DNA of 64,000 nucleotides. Origin: Meiothermus sp. Pnk-1. GTDB taxonomy: Bacteria; Deinococcota; Deinococci; Deinococcales; Thermaceae. Each line of letters begins with the position of its first letter. Within the stretch, counting starts at the first letter, position 1. Below, piece by piece: positions 52,051-61,589 of the stretch. Where the stretch lies: assembly GCF_003226535.1 (NCBI RefSeq), contig NZ_QKOB01000002.1, positions 310,001 through 374,000 on the forward strand. The letters run 5' to 3'. The translations under genes and the position numbers were made by a program. Under the pieces are notes generated by a model that was not told where the DNA came from, made no database searches, and saw nothing but the letters and a program-made list of their open reading frames with translations.

Positions 52051-53274
52051 ATGGCTTTGGTCGTGCAGAAATACGGCGGCACCAGCGTGGGCGACCTCGA
52101 GCGTATTCACAAGGTCGCCCAGCGCATCCAGCACTACCGTGAGCGGGGTCATCAGCTGGCGGTGGTGGTCTCGGCGATGGGCCATACCACCGATGAGCTG
52201 ATCGCCCTGGCGAAACGGGTCAATAAGCGCCCACCGCAACGGGAGCTGGATATGCTCACTACCATCGGGGAGCAGCAGTCGGTGGCGCTGCTCTCGATGC
52301 AGCTCAACGCGATGGGCATCCCGGCGCGGGGGTTCACGCAACACCAGATCGGCATCACCACCGACGGGCGCTATGGCGATGCTCGCATTTTGCGGGTGGA
52401 GCCTCGGCTTATCAAAGAGGCCTTGGACCGCGGCGAGGTGGCGGTGGTGGCGGGTTTCATGGGCACCACCCCCGAAGGTGAGCTGACCACCTTGGGGCGC
52501 GGGGGTTCCGATACCACCGCAGTGGCCCTTGCGGCGGCCTTGGGAGCTCGCGAGTGCGAAATCTTCACCGACACCGAGGGGGTCTACACCACCGACCCTC
52601 ACACCATTCCCGAGGCGCAGAAACTCTCCCGCATCGGTTATGACCAGATGCTCGAGCTAGCCGCCCTGGGAGCACGGGTGTTGCACCCCCGTGCGGTCTA
52701 TTACGGTAAGCGCTACGGCGTAAAGATTCACGTGCGCAGCAGCTTTTCCTACAACCCCGGAACCCTAGTGGAGGAAGGTATGGAACTCGATCGCCCAGTG
52801 ACGGGAGTGGCTCTAGATGATGAGATTGCGCAGATTGGTCTAATAGGTATCCCTGACCGCCCCGGTATTGCTAGCCGAGTATTTGAGGCCCTTGCCCGCC
52901 GAGGAGTAGCGGTAGACATGATCATTCAGGGCGTGCCCGGCCACGATGCCTCGCGCCAGCAGATGGCCTTCACAGTCAACAAAGACTTTGCCGAGGACGC
53001 GATGGAAGCCTTGGAGCCGGTGTTGGCCGAGATCGGTGGGGAGGCCGTGCTCCGCCGCGACGTGGCCAAGGTTTCCATCGTGGGGGTAGCCCTGGCTTCG
53101 ACCCCGGGTATTCCCGCGCGTATGTTCGCGGCGGTTGCAGGCGTGGGAGCTAACATCGAGATGATCGCCACCAGCGAGGTGCGCATCTCGGTGATCATCC
53201 CCGCCCATTATGCTGAAGCCGCGCTTCGCGCCGTGCACAGCGCCTTCGAACTGGACAAGCCGGTGGCCTCATGA
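52051..53274 (+). CDS. lysC: Aspartate kinase
   Basis: A 407-aa aspartokinase, first enzyme of the aspartate-family pathway. The kinase domain starts with VVQKYGGTSVGDLERI (residues 4-19) and has GRGGSDTTAVALAAALGA near 150 and EIFTDTEGVYTTDP near 172. Two ACT domains (about 265-330 and 340-405) allow feedback control by lysine/threonine. Single-polypeptide organisation with an internal ORF for a separate beta subunit, as in Thermus, is possible: a GTG/ATG in the ACT region could serve as an internal start. The final codons overlap the next gene as ATGA. Confidence 0.94.
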   Translation: MALVVQKYGGTSVGDLERIHKVAQRIQHYRERGHQLAVVVSAMGHTTDELIALAKRVNKRPPQRELDMLTTIGEQQSVALLSMQLNAMGIPARGFTQHQIGITTDGRYGDARILRVEPRLIKEALDRGEVAVVAGFMGTTPEGELTTLGRGGSDTTAVALAAALGARECEIFTDTEGVYTTDPHTIPEAQKLSRIGYDQMLELAALGARVLHPRAVYYGKRYGVKIHVRSSFSYNPGTLVEEGMELDRPVTGVALDDEIAQIGLIGIPDRPGIASRVFEALARRGVAVDMIIQGVPGHDASRQQMAFTVNKDFAEDAMEALEPVLAEIGGEAVLRRDVAKVSIVGVALASTPGIPARMFAAVAGVGANIEMIATSEVRISVIIPAHYAEAALRAVHSAFELDKPVAS

Positions 53275-53777
53275 GCGCCTATTCCGGCAAATGCTTTCTC
53301 GGCTGGCAGGAGATTACCGCCCTGGTCTCGAGCCTCCTACGTCGGCTCGACCCTCACCGCTACGACTGCATCCTGGCGGTGACCCGCGGCGGCATGATCC
53401 CGGCCTGCCTCATCAGCGAGGCCACTGACGTGCGTAATATCCTCACCGCGGCGGTGATGTTCTACACCGGCGCGGGTCAGACCTTGCAAGAGCCCCACTT
53501 CCTTCAGTTTCCCGGCGATGCGCTGCTCTTGGGAAAGCGCGTCCTGATTGTGGATGATGTCTGGGATTCGGGCAAGACCGCGGTGGCGGTGCGCGAGCGG
53601 GTCAAGTTGGCGGGGGGTGAGCCTACCTTGGCTGTGCTTCACTACAAGCCCACGATGAACCAGTTCCCAGGGGATGGTCCCGATCTTTACGCTGCGGAGA
53701 CCGACGCCTGGATTGTGTATCCCTGGGATCCAGCGCAGGGATGGACAAATTTGGGACAGCCTCCCCGCCAGGCTTAG
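53271..53777 (+). CDS. Phosphoribosyltransferase
   Basis: A 168-aa type I PRTase. The PRPP loop is VLIVDDVWDSGKTAVAVRER (residues 87-106), with the conserved DD acidic pair; an upstream ILAVTRGGMIPACL is the pyrophosphate loop. It resembles Gpt/hypoxanthine-type enzymes more than orotate PRTase, and short PRTases of this class can act on xanthine or guanine; the base is unassigned. It overlaps lysC by four bases. Confidence 0.87.
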   Translation: MSAYSGKCFLGWQEITALVSSLLRRLDPHRYDCILAVTRGGMIPACLISEATDVRNILTAAVMFYTGAGQTLQEPHFLQFPGDALLLGKRVLIVDDVWDSGKTAVAVRERVKLAGGEPTLAVLHYKPTMNQFPGDGPDLYAAETDAWIVYPWDPAQGWTNLGQPPRQA

Positions 53778-53803
53778 CAGCCAAATATCCGCTCTCGAGA
53801 AGG

Positions 53804-53830
53804 AGGGCTCTCCCGGCTTGGGAGAGCCCT
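53804..53830 (+). terminator. Hairpin after the phosphoribosyltransferase gene
   Basis: AGGGCTCTCCC (53804-53814) and GGGAGAGCCCT (53820-53830) form a perfect 11-bp stem with a GGCTT loop. No T run follows, so it is a terminator-like stem rather than a classical intrinsic terminator. Confidence 0.55.
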
Positions 53831-53871
53831 GGGAACATCTTGGGCGTAGCCGACCAGGGAAGCTAAATACC

Positions 53872-54111
53872 CCCCAGCAGGGGAGGGGGTATACGTCGTA
53901 CGCAATACGCAAAACGCCAGACGCAAAAAAGGGACGATCCCCTACGGGACGGGCTACGCCCGTACACCCGGGGTAGATTCCCTATCGGGACCGGCGGAGC
54001 CGGTACACCTAGGGGACGATCCCCTATCGGGACGGAGCAAGCTCCGTACACCTAGGGGACCGATCCCCTTCGTATGACGTATGACGCACGACGTTTGCCA
54101 TAAGACGTACT
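53872..54111. repeat. Heptad/stem-loop repeat element F with three tandem units
   Basis: A degenerate half of the GGGGAGGG hairpin, then phased 7-bp units (ATACGTC, GTACGCA, ATACGCA, AAACGCC, AGACGCA; 53891-53925). Three stem-loop units with a period of 41-42 bases follow: stems ACGGGC/GCCCGT (53949-53963), ACCGGC/GCCGGT (53990-54004) and ACGGAGC/GCTCCGT (54032-54047). A half unit and six phased units (54070-54111) close it. Each of the three stems differs, yet every one is fully complementary. It occupies most of the gene-free stretch 53778-54159. Confidence 0.82.
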
Positions 54112-54159
54112 GCTCGCAGGGAAGGGTTGGGGTAGGGGCCCGTTTCGCATGAAAGGGTA

Positions 54160-55149
54160 TCACTTGATCAGGCCAAGCTGCTTTACCGCGTCCCGTTCGT
54201 CGGCTAGCTCCTTGGCGCTGGCGTCCATCCTCTGGCGGCTAAATTCATTGACCTCGAGGCCCTGTACGATGCTAAACTCTCCACCCTGGCATACACAGGG
54301 GTAGCTATAGACCAGCCCCTCAGGGATGCCGTAAGAACCATCGGAGGGGATTGCCATGCTCACCCAGTCACCCTCGGGGGTTCCCAGGGCCCAGTCGCGC
54401 ATATGGTCAATGGCCGCGCTGGCTGCGCTAGCGGCTGAGGAGGCCCCACGGGCTTCGATGATGGCGGCTCCGCGCTTGGCGACAGTAGGGATGTAGGTGT
54501 TGGCGTACCACTCGTGGTCGCCCACCAGCTCGTAGGCGTTTTGGCCATCCACCTCACAGTGGAAAAGGTCTGGGTACTGGGTGAGCGAGTGGTTGCCCCA
54601 GATGGTCATCTTCTTGATGCTGCTCACCGGGCGCTTGACCTTAGCGGCGAGCTGGCTGATGGCCCGGTTGTGGTCGAGGCGGGTCATGGCGTGAAACTGG
54701 CGGGGAGAAAGGCCGGGCGCGTTATGGTAAGCGATGAGGGCGTTGGTGTTGGCGGGGTTGCCCACCACCAGTACCTTTACGTTTTTCTTGGCGTTGTCCG
54801 AGAGGGCCCTGCCCTGGGCGGTGAAGATGGCCCCGTTGGCTTGCAGCAAATCGGCGCGCTCCATGCCGGCTTTGCGCGGCATCGCTCCCACCAGCAAGGC
54901 GTAATCGGCATCGGCGAAGGCCACGTTCGGGTCATCGGTCTGCACCACCCCGGCCAAGGTGGGGAAGGCGCAGTCTTCGAGCTCCATCACCACCCCCTGT
55001 AGAGCTTTCATGGCAGGGGTGATTTCCAGAAGTTGCAGGATGACCGGTTGGTCTTTACCCAGCATCTCGCCCGCTGCGATCCTAAAAAGTAGGCTATAGC
55101 CAATCTGACCGGCGGGTCCGGTGACCGCCACACGAACCGGGGATTTCAT
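54160..55149 (-). CDS. mdh: Malate dehydrogenase
   Basis: A 329-aa NAD(P)-dependent dehydrogenase that interconverts malate and oxaloacetate. The Rossmann loop is [13 protein letters not shown] (residues 9-21), the substrate arginines are in [13 protein letters not shown] near 90, catalytic aspartate in [12 protein letters not shown] near 156, and catalytic histidine in IWGNHSLTQ near 186. The length and sequence match the Thermus-type cytosolic-like MDH. AGGAG precedes the ATG. It ends the methylmalonyl-CoA block that feeds the TCA cycle. Confidence 0.95.
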   Translation of the reverse strand: MKSPVRVAVTGPAGQIGYSLLFRIAAGEMLGKDQPVILQLLEITPAMKALQGVVMELEDCAFPTLAGVVQTDDPNVAFADADYALLVGAMPRKAGMERADLLQANGAIFTAQGRALSDNAKKNVKVLVVGNPANTNALIAYHNAPGLSPRQFHAMTRLDHNRAISQLAAKVKRPVSSIKKMTIWGNHSLTQYPDLFHCEVDGQNAYELVGDHEWYANTYIPTVAKRGAAIIEARGASSAASAASAAIDHMRDWALGTPEGDWVSMAIPSDGSYGIPEGLVYSYPCVCQGGEFSIVQGLEVNEFSRQRMDASAKELADERDAVKQLGLIK

Positions 55150-55227
55150 CTGCGATTCTCCTTTCCATTCGGTGCTGCCCTTGCAGCACCGAAACCGTTC
55201 AGAATCATACCGCGAACCACCCTCGGC

Positions 55228-55833
55228 CTAGCGGTGCAGGTGGTAATACTCCTCGTTGGGTTTCCAGCCGAGCGCGTTGGCCAGGCGGTTGGTGAAGTTG
55301 AACATCGCCGCGACCTGGGCCGCTTCGAAGATGGCCTCGTCTGAGAGCCCCACCGCCCGCAGCGGCGTGAGGTCCTCCGGGCTCATGGTAGGAGAGTCTT
55401 GGGTCATCTTTACCGCAAAGTCCAGCAGGGCCCGCTCCCGGGGCGTCAGCTCGGCGCGGCGGTAGTTGGCGGCCAGCACCTCCGGAAGCACCAGGTCACC
55501 GCTGATCTGGCGTAAGTAGGCGGAGTGGCTGGCCAAGCAGTACTCGCACCTGTTCTCTGAAGAGACCACCACCGCGATCATCTCCCGCTCTTTGCGCGAG
55601 AGTTGGCTGTGCTCCTCGTTTCGCATCAGGAAGTCGTAGTAGCGGAACCAGCGCAGGAAATGCTCGGGTAGCAGGGCGAAGTTGCGGGCTACATTGGGGA
55701 GTAGGCCGGTTTTCTCGAGAAACTTGGCGAAGAGCGCCTGTACGTCGGAGGGGGCCTCGCTGGGCTCGGGTACTTTGATCCAAGCGGTGGGCTCGAGGGA
55801 AGCCGCTTGCGAGTTGGATTGGGTTTGGCTCAT
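55228..55833 (-). CDS. AhpD-like peroxidase-related / carboxymuconolactone decarboxylase family protein
   Basis: A 201-aa helical protein of the AhpD/CMD family. The redox motif CEYCLASHSAYLRQ (CxxC with the following histidine) is near residue 91. In the family it reduces peroxiredoxins or hydroperoxides. The start at 55833 gives a polar N-terminus (MSQTQSNSQAAS); four codons upstream is an alternative. It sits between the mutase small subunit and mdh on the same strand; a function in CoA metabolism is not evident. Confidence 0.86.
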   Translation of the reverse strand: MSQTQSNSQAASLEPTAWIKVPEPSEAPSDVQALFAKFLEKTGLLPNVARNFALLPEHFLRWFRYYDFLMRNEEHSQLSRKEREMIAVVVSSENRCEYCLASHSAYLRQISGDLVLPEVLAANYRRAELTPRERALLDFAVKMTQDSPTMSPEDLTPLRAVGLSDEAIFEAAQVAAMFNFTNRLANALGWKPNEEYYHLHR

Positions 55834-55865
55834 AGAGCTTTGCACCTCGGTCTAGAGAACGCCGT

Positions 55866-56288
55866 TCAGCCTTGCTGTGCTTCCCAGCGGGCGGGAGCGG
55901 CCTGTTTGAGAAACTCCACGATATCCTGCGTCGAAGTGCCAGGGCCAAATACCGCCGACACCCCCATCTCTTTTAGGTGCGGTACGTCCTCATCCGGGAT
56001 GATACCTCCTCCAAAGAGCAGGATGTCGCCCGCATTTTGTTCCTCGAGCAGGCGGCGGACCTCGCTGAAGTAATGCATGTGGGCCCCAGAAAGGATCGAG
56101 AGTCCGATGGCATCCACATCTTCTTGCAAAGCCGCCGAGACGATCATCTCTGGGGTTTGCCGCAAGCCGGTGTAGATCACTTCCATTCCCGCATCGCGCA
56201 GGGCGCGGGCCACCACCTTGGCCCCTCGGTCGTGGCCGTCAAGGCCGGGTTTGGCGATCAGCACTCGGATTCGTCTATCCATACTCAC
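55866..56288 (-). CDS. Methylmalonyl-CoA mutase, B12-binding subunit
   Basis: A 140-aa stand-alone cobalamin-binding domain (or 138 aa from the ATG at 56282). The cobalt-ligating motif is [15 protein letters not shown] with DxHxxG (residues 13-27), the [11 protein letters not shown] segment contacts the nucleotide loop, and [12 protein letters not shown] is near 90. With the large subunit at 57106 it forms the split (two-gene) mutase. The GTG start overlaps the esterase stop as GTGA. Confidence 0.93.
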   Translation of the reverse strand: MSMDRRIRVLIAKPGLDGHDRGAKVVARALRDAGMEVIYTGLRQTPEMIVSAALQEDVDAIGLSILSGAHMHYFSEVRRLLEEQNAGDILLFGGGIIPDEDVPHLKEMGVSAVFGPGTSTQDIVEFLKQAAPARWEAQQG

Positions 56289-56962
56289 ATTCTACCCAAA
56301 GGGGGCCCTGACCCCCTTGTCTGCGAGAAGAGCCAGCGGATAAACTCCCGCTCGCGGTAGGCGCGGTCCCAGCTATTATGTTCCACCCCGGCGTACTCGG
56401 TGAAGCGGTGGTTCTTATTCCCAGCGCGCTCAAGGGCCCGCTGCAAAACCCGGCTAAACTCCACCGGAACCACCGTATCGGCGTCACCGTGGAAGTTCCA
56501 CACCGGCAGATGCCCCAACCTAGACATCACCGCGAAGGGGTCGGCAGCCCCGCAAATGGGAGCCAAGGCGGCGAATTTGTCGGGGTAGCGAATGGCCATA
56601 TTCCAAGCCCCATGCCCTCCCATCGAGAGCCCGGTCAGGTAAATACGTCGGGAGTCGATCTGGGCTTTACGCTCGAGCTCGCAAAGCAAAGCGTAAACAG
56701 CCTCGAGCACCGTTCCCTGCCATAGCAATCCCTGTGGGCACTGTGGCATCAGCACTAAGGCGGGCCAGTCTTCAGGATTTTCCCGGATAGCTGGGCCAAG
56801 GCCCACGGTGGTCTGCTTCTTGCCATCGCAGCCCCGCTCGCCCGAGCCGTGCAAGAAGACCACCAGCGGCCAGCCCTCCTTGGGCGGAGGGCCATCGGGG
56901 ACGTACAGCGCGTAGGGCAGGGTGTCGAAAGCGGCCTTGCGGTAGCGGAAGCGCACGCTCAT
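56285..56962 (-). CDS. Alpha/beta hydrolase, carboxylesterase/phospholipase-like
   Basis: A 225-aa cytosolic hydrolase. The catalytic serine is in [15 protein letters not shown] near residue 121 (GxSxG), the aspartate in [14 protein letters not shown] near 171, and the histidine in [12 protein letters not shown] near 205. The early [12 protein letters not shown] forms the oxyanion loop. It resembles predicted peptidases/phospholipases fused to DUF4098-free domains. It is inserted between the two mutase subunit genes, with overlap into the small subunit. A role in CoA-ester clearance is possible but unproven. Confidence 0.86.
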   Translation of the reverse strand: MSVRFRYRKAAFDTLPYALYVPDGPPPKEGWPLVVFLHGSGERGCDGKKQTTVGLGPAIRENPEDWPALVLMPQCPQGLLWQGTVLEAVYALLCELERKAQIDSRRIYLTGLSMGGHGAWNMAIRYPDKFAALAPICGAADPFAVMSRLGHLPVWNFHGDADTVVPVEFSRVLQRALERAGNKNHRFTEYAGVEHNSWDRAYREREFIRWLFSQTRGSGPPLGRM

Positions 56963-57105
56963 GGCCCTAAGTCTAGAGTGCCGATCAACATTTGTGTGTA
57001 TAGTCCCGGCGGGGATGGTCTTTGGTCACACGTCCACCACACGCCTCAAGCCGCTACCCCGCGTCCTGCGTTTCGCGTTTGGTGTACGCCTCCGCAACGC
57101 TGCAC
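56963..57105. other. Intergenic stretch with a short heptad-repeat fragment
   Basis: Between the mutase large subunit and the hydrolase. A run at about 57066-57088 reads GCGTTTC, GCGTTTG, GTGTACG in 7-bp phase, matching the dispersed repeat. The rest shows no gene or clear signal. Confidence 0.45.
56970..56975 (-). promoter_or_regulatory. -10 box TAGACT, possible leaderless promoter of the hydrolase and mutase small subunit genes
   Basis: Minus-strand TAGACT is seven bases from the ATG at 56962, suggesting independent expression inside the mutase block. Confidence 0.45.
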
Positions 57106-58761
<1,656 letters not shown>

Positions 58762-58923
58762 GCTCTGATTTTATAACGCTTTTGCTGATTTGAAACGCTA
58801 AACCGTTAGATAGTCGCGGTTTCTCCGGGCCAGCGCCGAATCTGGCCGGGACAATCGTCATAGGTACAAACGCCTCTGTGGCATTTGGTTGGATCCGTCT
58901 AGGCTAGGGCTGAGGAGGATAAC

Positions 58924-59496
58924 ATGACAACCGCCAAAATCACTGCTCCCACGCAAATACCAGAACCCGCTGTCGCCCGCTTTCTCTTTTCCGACACCCG
59001 GCTGGCCCCCTTATGGCTGATCCTGAGGGTCTACTTGGGATGGCAATGGCTCGAGGCCGGTTGGGGCAAGCTCACCAACCCAGCCGGGGTATGGGTGGGT
59101 GAAAAGGCAGGTGTGGCCCTCGCCGCTTTTCTCAAGGGAGCGCTGACCAAGACCACTGGCGAACACCCCGACGTGACCGGCTGGTACGCTTGGTTTATCT
59201 CCCATGTGGCCTTACCCAACGCCAAGGCCTTTAGCTACTTGGTGGTCTTCGGAGAAATCCTAGTGGGGTTGGCTCTGATCCTGGGTCTTTTCACCGGCTT
59301 AGCGGCTTTCTTTGGAGGCTTCATGAATGCAGCCTTCCTGCTGGCGGGAACGGTGAGCGCCAACCCCTGGATGTTCATCGTGGCGACTTGGCTGGTGCTG
59401 GCCTGGCGGAGTGCAGGTTACTGGGGCCTGGATGGCTGGGTGCTGCCTCGCTTGGGAGCGTTCTTTGGGAGAGGCGATCGTTCGCCTGCTGGCTAA
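58924..59496 (+). CDS. DoxX-family membrane protein
   Basis: A 190-aa protein with four transmembrane helices (about 32-52, 100-120, 122-142 and 150-168), matching the DoxX/DoxD family. The family appears in terminal-oxidase- or thiosulfate:quinone-oxidoreductase-related settings. YLGWQWLEAGWGKLTNPAG (residues 38-56) is the family opening. Four TM helices is the canonical number. GGAGG lies before the ATG. No partner gene is adjacent. Confidence 0.87.
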   Translation: MTTAKITAPTQIPEPAVARFLFSDTRLAPLWLILRVYLGWQWLEAGWGKLTNPAGVWVGEKAGVALAAFLKGALTKTTGEHPDVTGWYAWFISHVALPNAKAFSYLVVFGEILVGLALILGLFTGLAAFFGGFMNAAFLLAGTVSANPWMFIVATWLVLAWRSAGYWGLDGWVLPRLGAFFGRGDRSPAG

Positions 59497-59506
59497 GCGC
59501 CCTCTC

Positions 59507-59552
59507 AGACCCCACGGGAGAGAACACCTCTAGGCCTTCCGTGGGGTCTTTA
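59507..59552 (+). terminator. Terminator of doxX
   Basis: AGACCCCACGG (59507-59517) and CCGTGGGGTCT (59539-59549) form a perfect 11-bp stem, followed by TTTAC. Confidence 0.7.
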
Positions 59553-59641
59553 CACAATGCCTTGACGAGACAAAGCCATTGTGCGACCATTGAACCCGGA
59601 CAGGCCTGGAGCAGGTGTCGGTAGTGGGGCTGTCCTAGACA

Positions 59642-59718
59642 CGGGGAGTAGCGCAGTCTGGTAGCGCATCTGCTTTGGGAGCAGAGGGTCGGAGGTTCGA
59701 ATCCTCTCTCCCCGACCA
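59642..59718 (+). tRNA. tRNA-Pro (anticodon TGG)
   Basis: Complete cloverleaf. The acceptor arms are CGGGGAG and CTCCCCG, the anticodon loop TTTGGGA has TGG at positions 34-36, the T arm has GGTTCGAATCC, and CCA is encoded at the 3' end. Confidence 0.95.
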
Positions 59719-59745
59719 AGCGACCGGCAGTGTGTAAAGCCACGC

Positions 59746-59821
59746 GCGGGAGTAGCTCAGTTGGTAGAGCATTAGCCTTCCAAGCTAAGGGTCGCGGGTT
59801 CGAGTCCCGTCTCCCGCTCCA
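59746..59821 (+). tRNA. tRNA-Gly (anticodon TCC)
   Basis: Complete cloverleaf with acceptor GCGGGAG/CTCCCGC, anticodon loop CTTCCAA (TCC at 34-36), D arm with AGTTGGTAGAGC, T arm GGGTTCGAGTCCC, and an encoded CCA. It follows tRNA-Pro by 27 bases, so both are probably cut from one transcript. Confidence 0.95.
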
Positions 59822-59828
59822 AGTTTTT

Positions 59829-59865
59829 GGCGTCCAGAAGTTGTGGTCTTCCGGACGCCCTTTTT
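59829..59865 (+). terminator. Terminator of the tRNA-Pro/Gly unit
   Basis: GGCGTCC (59829-59835) and GGACGCC (59853-59859) with GAAG/CTTC continuing across one A-C mismatch; five T residues (59861-59865) follow. Confidence 0.85.
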
Positions 59866-59996
59866 CTATTTGAAGGTAGCCTTGATCCGCTCGCGCGTCT
59901 CTCGCCTGCGGGTGTGCCCGGCATGCAGGCGCTCACCCTGCCAGTCTTCCCGACGTAGCGCCAGCGCAAGCCGGTGGTGAGCATCAGGTAAAACAT
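59866..59996 (-). pseudogene. GIY-YIG nuclease-like remnant (frameshifted)
   Basis: One frame opens at 59996 and reads FYLMLTTG, then RWRYVGKTG (residues 12-20), matching the GIY-YIG core pattern (Y-x-L-x-T..YVGKTG). In a second frame the DNA continues as GERLHAGHTRRRETRERIK to a stop at 59866, which is the expected RLxxH half of the same domain. A frameshift near 59935 separates the two halves. The full domain would need about 90 aa. The nearest downstream gene is the PIN toxin. Confidence 0.55.
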
Positions 59997-60058
59997 CGGG
60001 TACGATGCGGCCTGGGCCGGGTGGGAGCTGTGGCGGGCCTACCAAGCGTGATAGGGGC

Positions 60059-60238
60059 ATGAAGCGTGTGGGCCCTAAAGCGCCCAAACCGAAAACCATC
60101 GGCCCAAACCCAAATTCATGGGCAGATGACTTCGTTGTCATCGAACCTGCTAACCCCAACCAAAGACCCCTACCCCCACAAGTCAAACTCAAAGGCAAAA
60201 AAAGCTCATTTGAATATGTCAAAGAACAGCGAAGATGA
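60059..60238 (+). CDS. Small basic protein, putative antitoxin of the PIN protein
   Basis: A 59-aa lysine- and proline-rich protein from the ATG at 60059; an earlier in-frame ATG at 60005 would add 18 residues. It overlaps the PIN gene by 23 bases in another frame, the tight arrangement usual for toxin-antitoxin pairs. The sequence has no obvious DNA-binding fold and I do not recognise a family, so the antitoxin call rests on position. The stretch is less GC-rich than the surrounding genome. Confidence 0.5.
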   Translation: MKRVGPKAPKPKTIGPNPNSWADDFVVIEPANPNQRPLPPQVKLKGKKSSFEYVKEQRR

Positions 60239-60680
60239 ACTTGTTGTCTTTGATACCAACGCGCTGATCCAAATACATACCCAAGAGCGCTTCAGTCAGT
60301 TGGCCTTATCGGTTTACCAAAAAGCCGGGTACATCGGGGTTTGCAATCGGGTTGTGCCTGAAATGGCTGGGGCAACCGGGGCTATGGTGCGAAGCAAAAG
60401 CCTTAGCAAAGCCGATAGAAACAAGATTCAATCCTTCTTGCTGGACAACCTGGAAAACTGGCCGGTACTTCCAGTTTCAAAAACGGTTTGCCGCAAAGCC
60501 TTTGACCTATGCCGAAAACACCCCCTCAAAGGGGCCGATGCCGTACACCTGGCCGCTGCGCTGGATATGCAACTATTTCGTGAGCTAAGGTTTTTCACCC
60601 TGGACAAAACCCTGTACCAGGCCGCCCTAAAAGAAAAAGTTCCGGTTGTAGCGGTCTCGGAGTTCGAAGGTGGCCGGTAG
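60216..60680 (+). CDS. PIN-domain ribonuclease, VapC-like toxin
   Basis: A 154-aa PIN-domain protein. The acidic metal-site residues are visible in order: VVFDTNALIQ (residues 10-19), VVPEMAGATG near 46, KGADAVHLAAALD near 107-119 and FFTLDKTLYQAA near 128. The family cleaves RNA, often tRNA or rRNA, and is held in check by a cognate antitoxin. The start at 60216 is supported by the position of the first motif; a 50-codon longer frame overlaps the upstream protein. Base composition is lower in GC than neighbours, consistent with horizontal transfer. Confidence 0.8.
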   Translation: MSKNSEDELVVFDTNALIQIHTQERFSQLALSVYQKAGYIGVCNRVVPEMAGATGAMVRSKSLSKADRNKIQSFLLDNLENWPVLPVSKTVCRKAFDLCRKHPLKGADAVHLAAALDMQLFRELRFFTLDKTLYQAALKEKVPVVAVSEFEGGR

Positions 60681-60865
60681 ACAGACCTTCCGCATCCTCA
60701 TCGTGGGCAAGTCGGGCTCGGGGAATCCGGCGCATGGAGGAGCGCTACACCGTGGGCGAAGACGGCGACCCCACCCCCACAGCCTTCCGCCAAGGCAAAC
60801 GGAATACGGGTTATGCCTGCTACATTATTGCCCGGGCCAATTTCTGCACAGAGCTGAAGGGGTAG
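60670..60865 (+). pseudogene. Decayed gene fragment with P-loop
   Basis: A short frame from 60670 reads TFRILIVGKSGSGN, a P-loop-like GxSGSG segment with N in place of the usual K, and then loses sense. A second frame from the ATG at 60734 encodes 43 residues (MEERYTVGEDGDPTPTAFRQ at its start) to a stop at 60865. Together they look like a frameshifted ATPase or phage-type gene remnant. The family is not identified. Confidence 0.4.
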
Positions 60866-60930
60866 GTGTCTTTTAGGCGCCAAAAAGGAAAAGCCCGGGT
60901 ACAGCAACCCGAACTTTTCGCCTTCTGGAC

Positions 60931-61006
60931 TGGCGGGCCTGGAGCGATTCGAACGCCCGACCTACGGCTTAGAAGGCCGCTGCTCTATCCGCTGAGCTAC
61001 AGGCCC
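60931..61006 (-). tRNA. tRNA-Arg (anticodon TCT)
   Basis: Complete cloverleaf on the minus strand. The acceptor is GGGCCTG/CAGGCCC, the anticodon loop CTTCTAA has TCT at positions 34-36, the T arm contains GCGTTCGAATCGC, and CCA is encoded at 60931-60933. It closes the small accessory stretch between tRNA-Gly and itself. Confidence 0.93.
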
Positions 61007-61063
61007 ACATCGAGCTAGTATAGCCTGAGCAGGAGGAGGGCTCAACACCAGAGAGGGTCGTGC

Positions 61064-61069
61064 TAAGCT
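61064..61069 (+). promoter_or_regulatory. -10 box TAAGCT, probable leaderless promoter of uraD
   Basis: TAAGCT is seven bases before the ATG at 61077; identical box and spacing to tamB. Confidence 0.5.
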
Positions 61070-61076
61070 TCGGGTT

Positions 61077-61580
61077 ATGGGGCCCATTTTTCTGAGCGCC
61101 ATCAACCAGATGGATCGGGCAGCGTTCGTTGAAGCAGTGGGTTGGGTGTTTGAGGGTTCCCCCTGGGTAGCCGAACGGGCTTGGGCCACCCGTCCTTGGG
61201 CGAGTGTGGAGGGGCTGCACCAGGCCATGTGCCAGATGGTCGAGATGGCCCCCATCGCCCTCAAGCTGGATCTGATCCGAGCTCACCCCGACCTGGGTAG
61301 CCGAGCCCGGATGGCTGAGGCTTCCGCTCGAGAACAAAAGGGGGCTGGGCTGGACACCCTGGCCCCTGAGGAATTCGATCGTCTTCAGCGGCTCAACCGC
61401 TCTTATAGAGAAAAGTTTGGCTTTCCCTTTATCCTGGCGGTGCGAGGCAAGACCAAAGGCGAGGTTTTGCAGGCGCTAGAAGAGCGGCTGGAGCACGATA
61501 AACAAACCGAGCTGGAAGCTGCCCTCGAGCAGATCTACCGCATCGCTTGGTGGCGCCTGAGCGAGGTGGTAAATCCTTAG
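61077..61580 (+). CDS. uraD: OHCU decarboxylase
   Basis: A 167-aa helical enzyme that converts 2-oxo-4-hydroxy-4-carboxy-5-ureidoimidazoline to (S)-allantoin, the third step of urate breakdown. The conserved active-site signature is LIRAHPDLGSRARMAEAS (residues 66-83) with the catalytic histidine in AHPDL, followed by LNRSYREKFGFPFILAVRGK near 108-127. It directly precedes puuD by nine bases. The gene order uraD-puuD-...-uraH gives all steps from urate to allantoin. Confidence 0.95.
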   Translation: MGPIFLSAINQMDRAAFVEAVGWVFEGSPWVAERAWATRPWASVEGLHQAMCQMVEMAPIALKLDLIRAHPDLGSRARMAEASAREQKGAGLDTLAPEEFDRLQRLNRSYREKFGFPFILAVRGKTKGEVLQALEERLEHDKQTELEAALEQIYRIAWWRLSEVVNP

Positions 61581-61589
61581 GAGGCCCGT

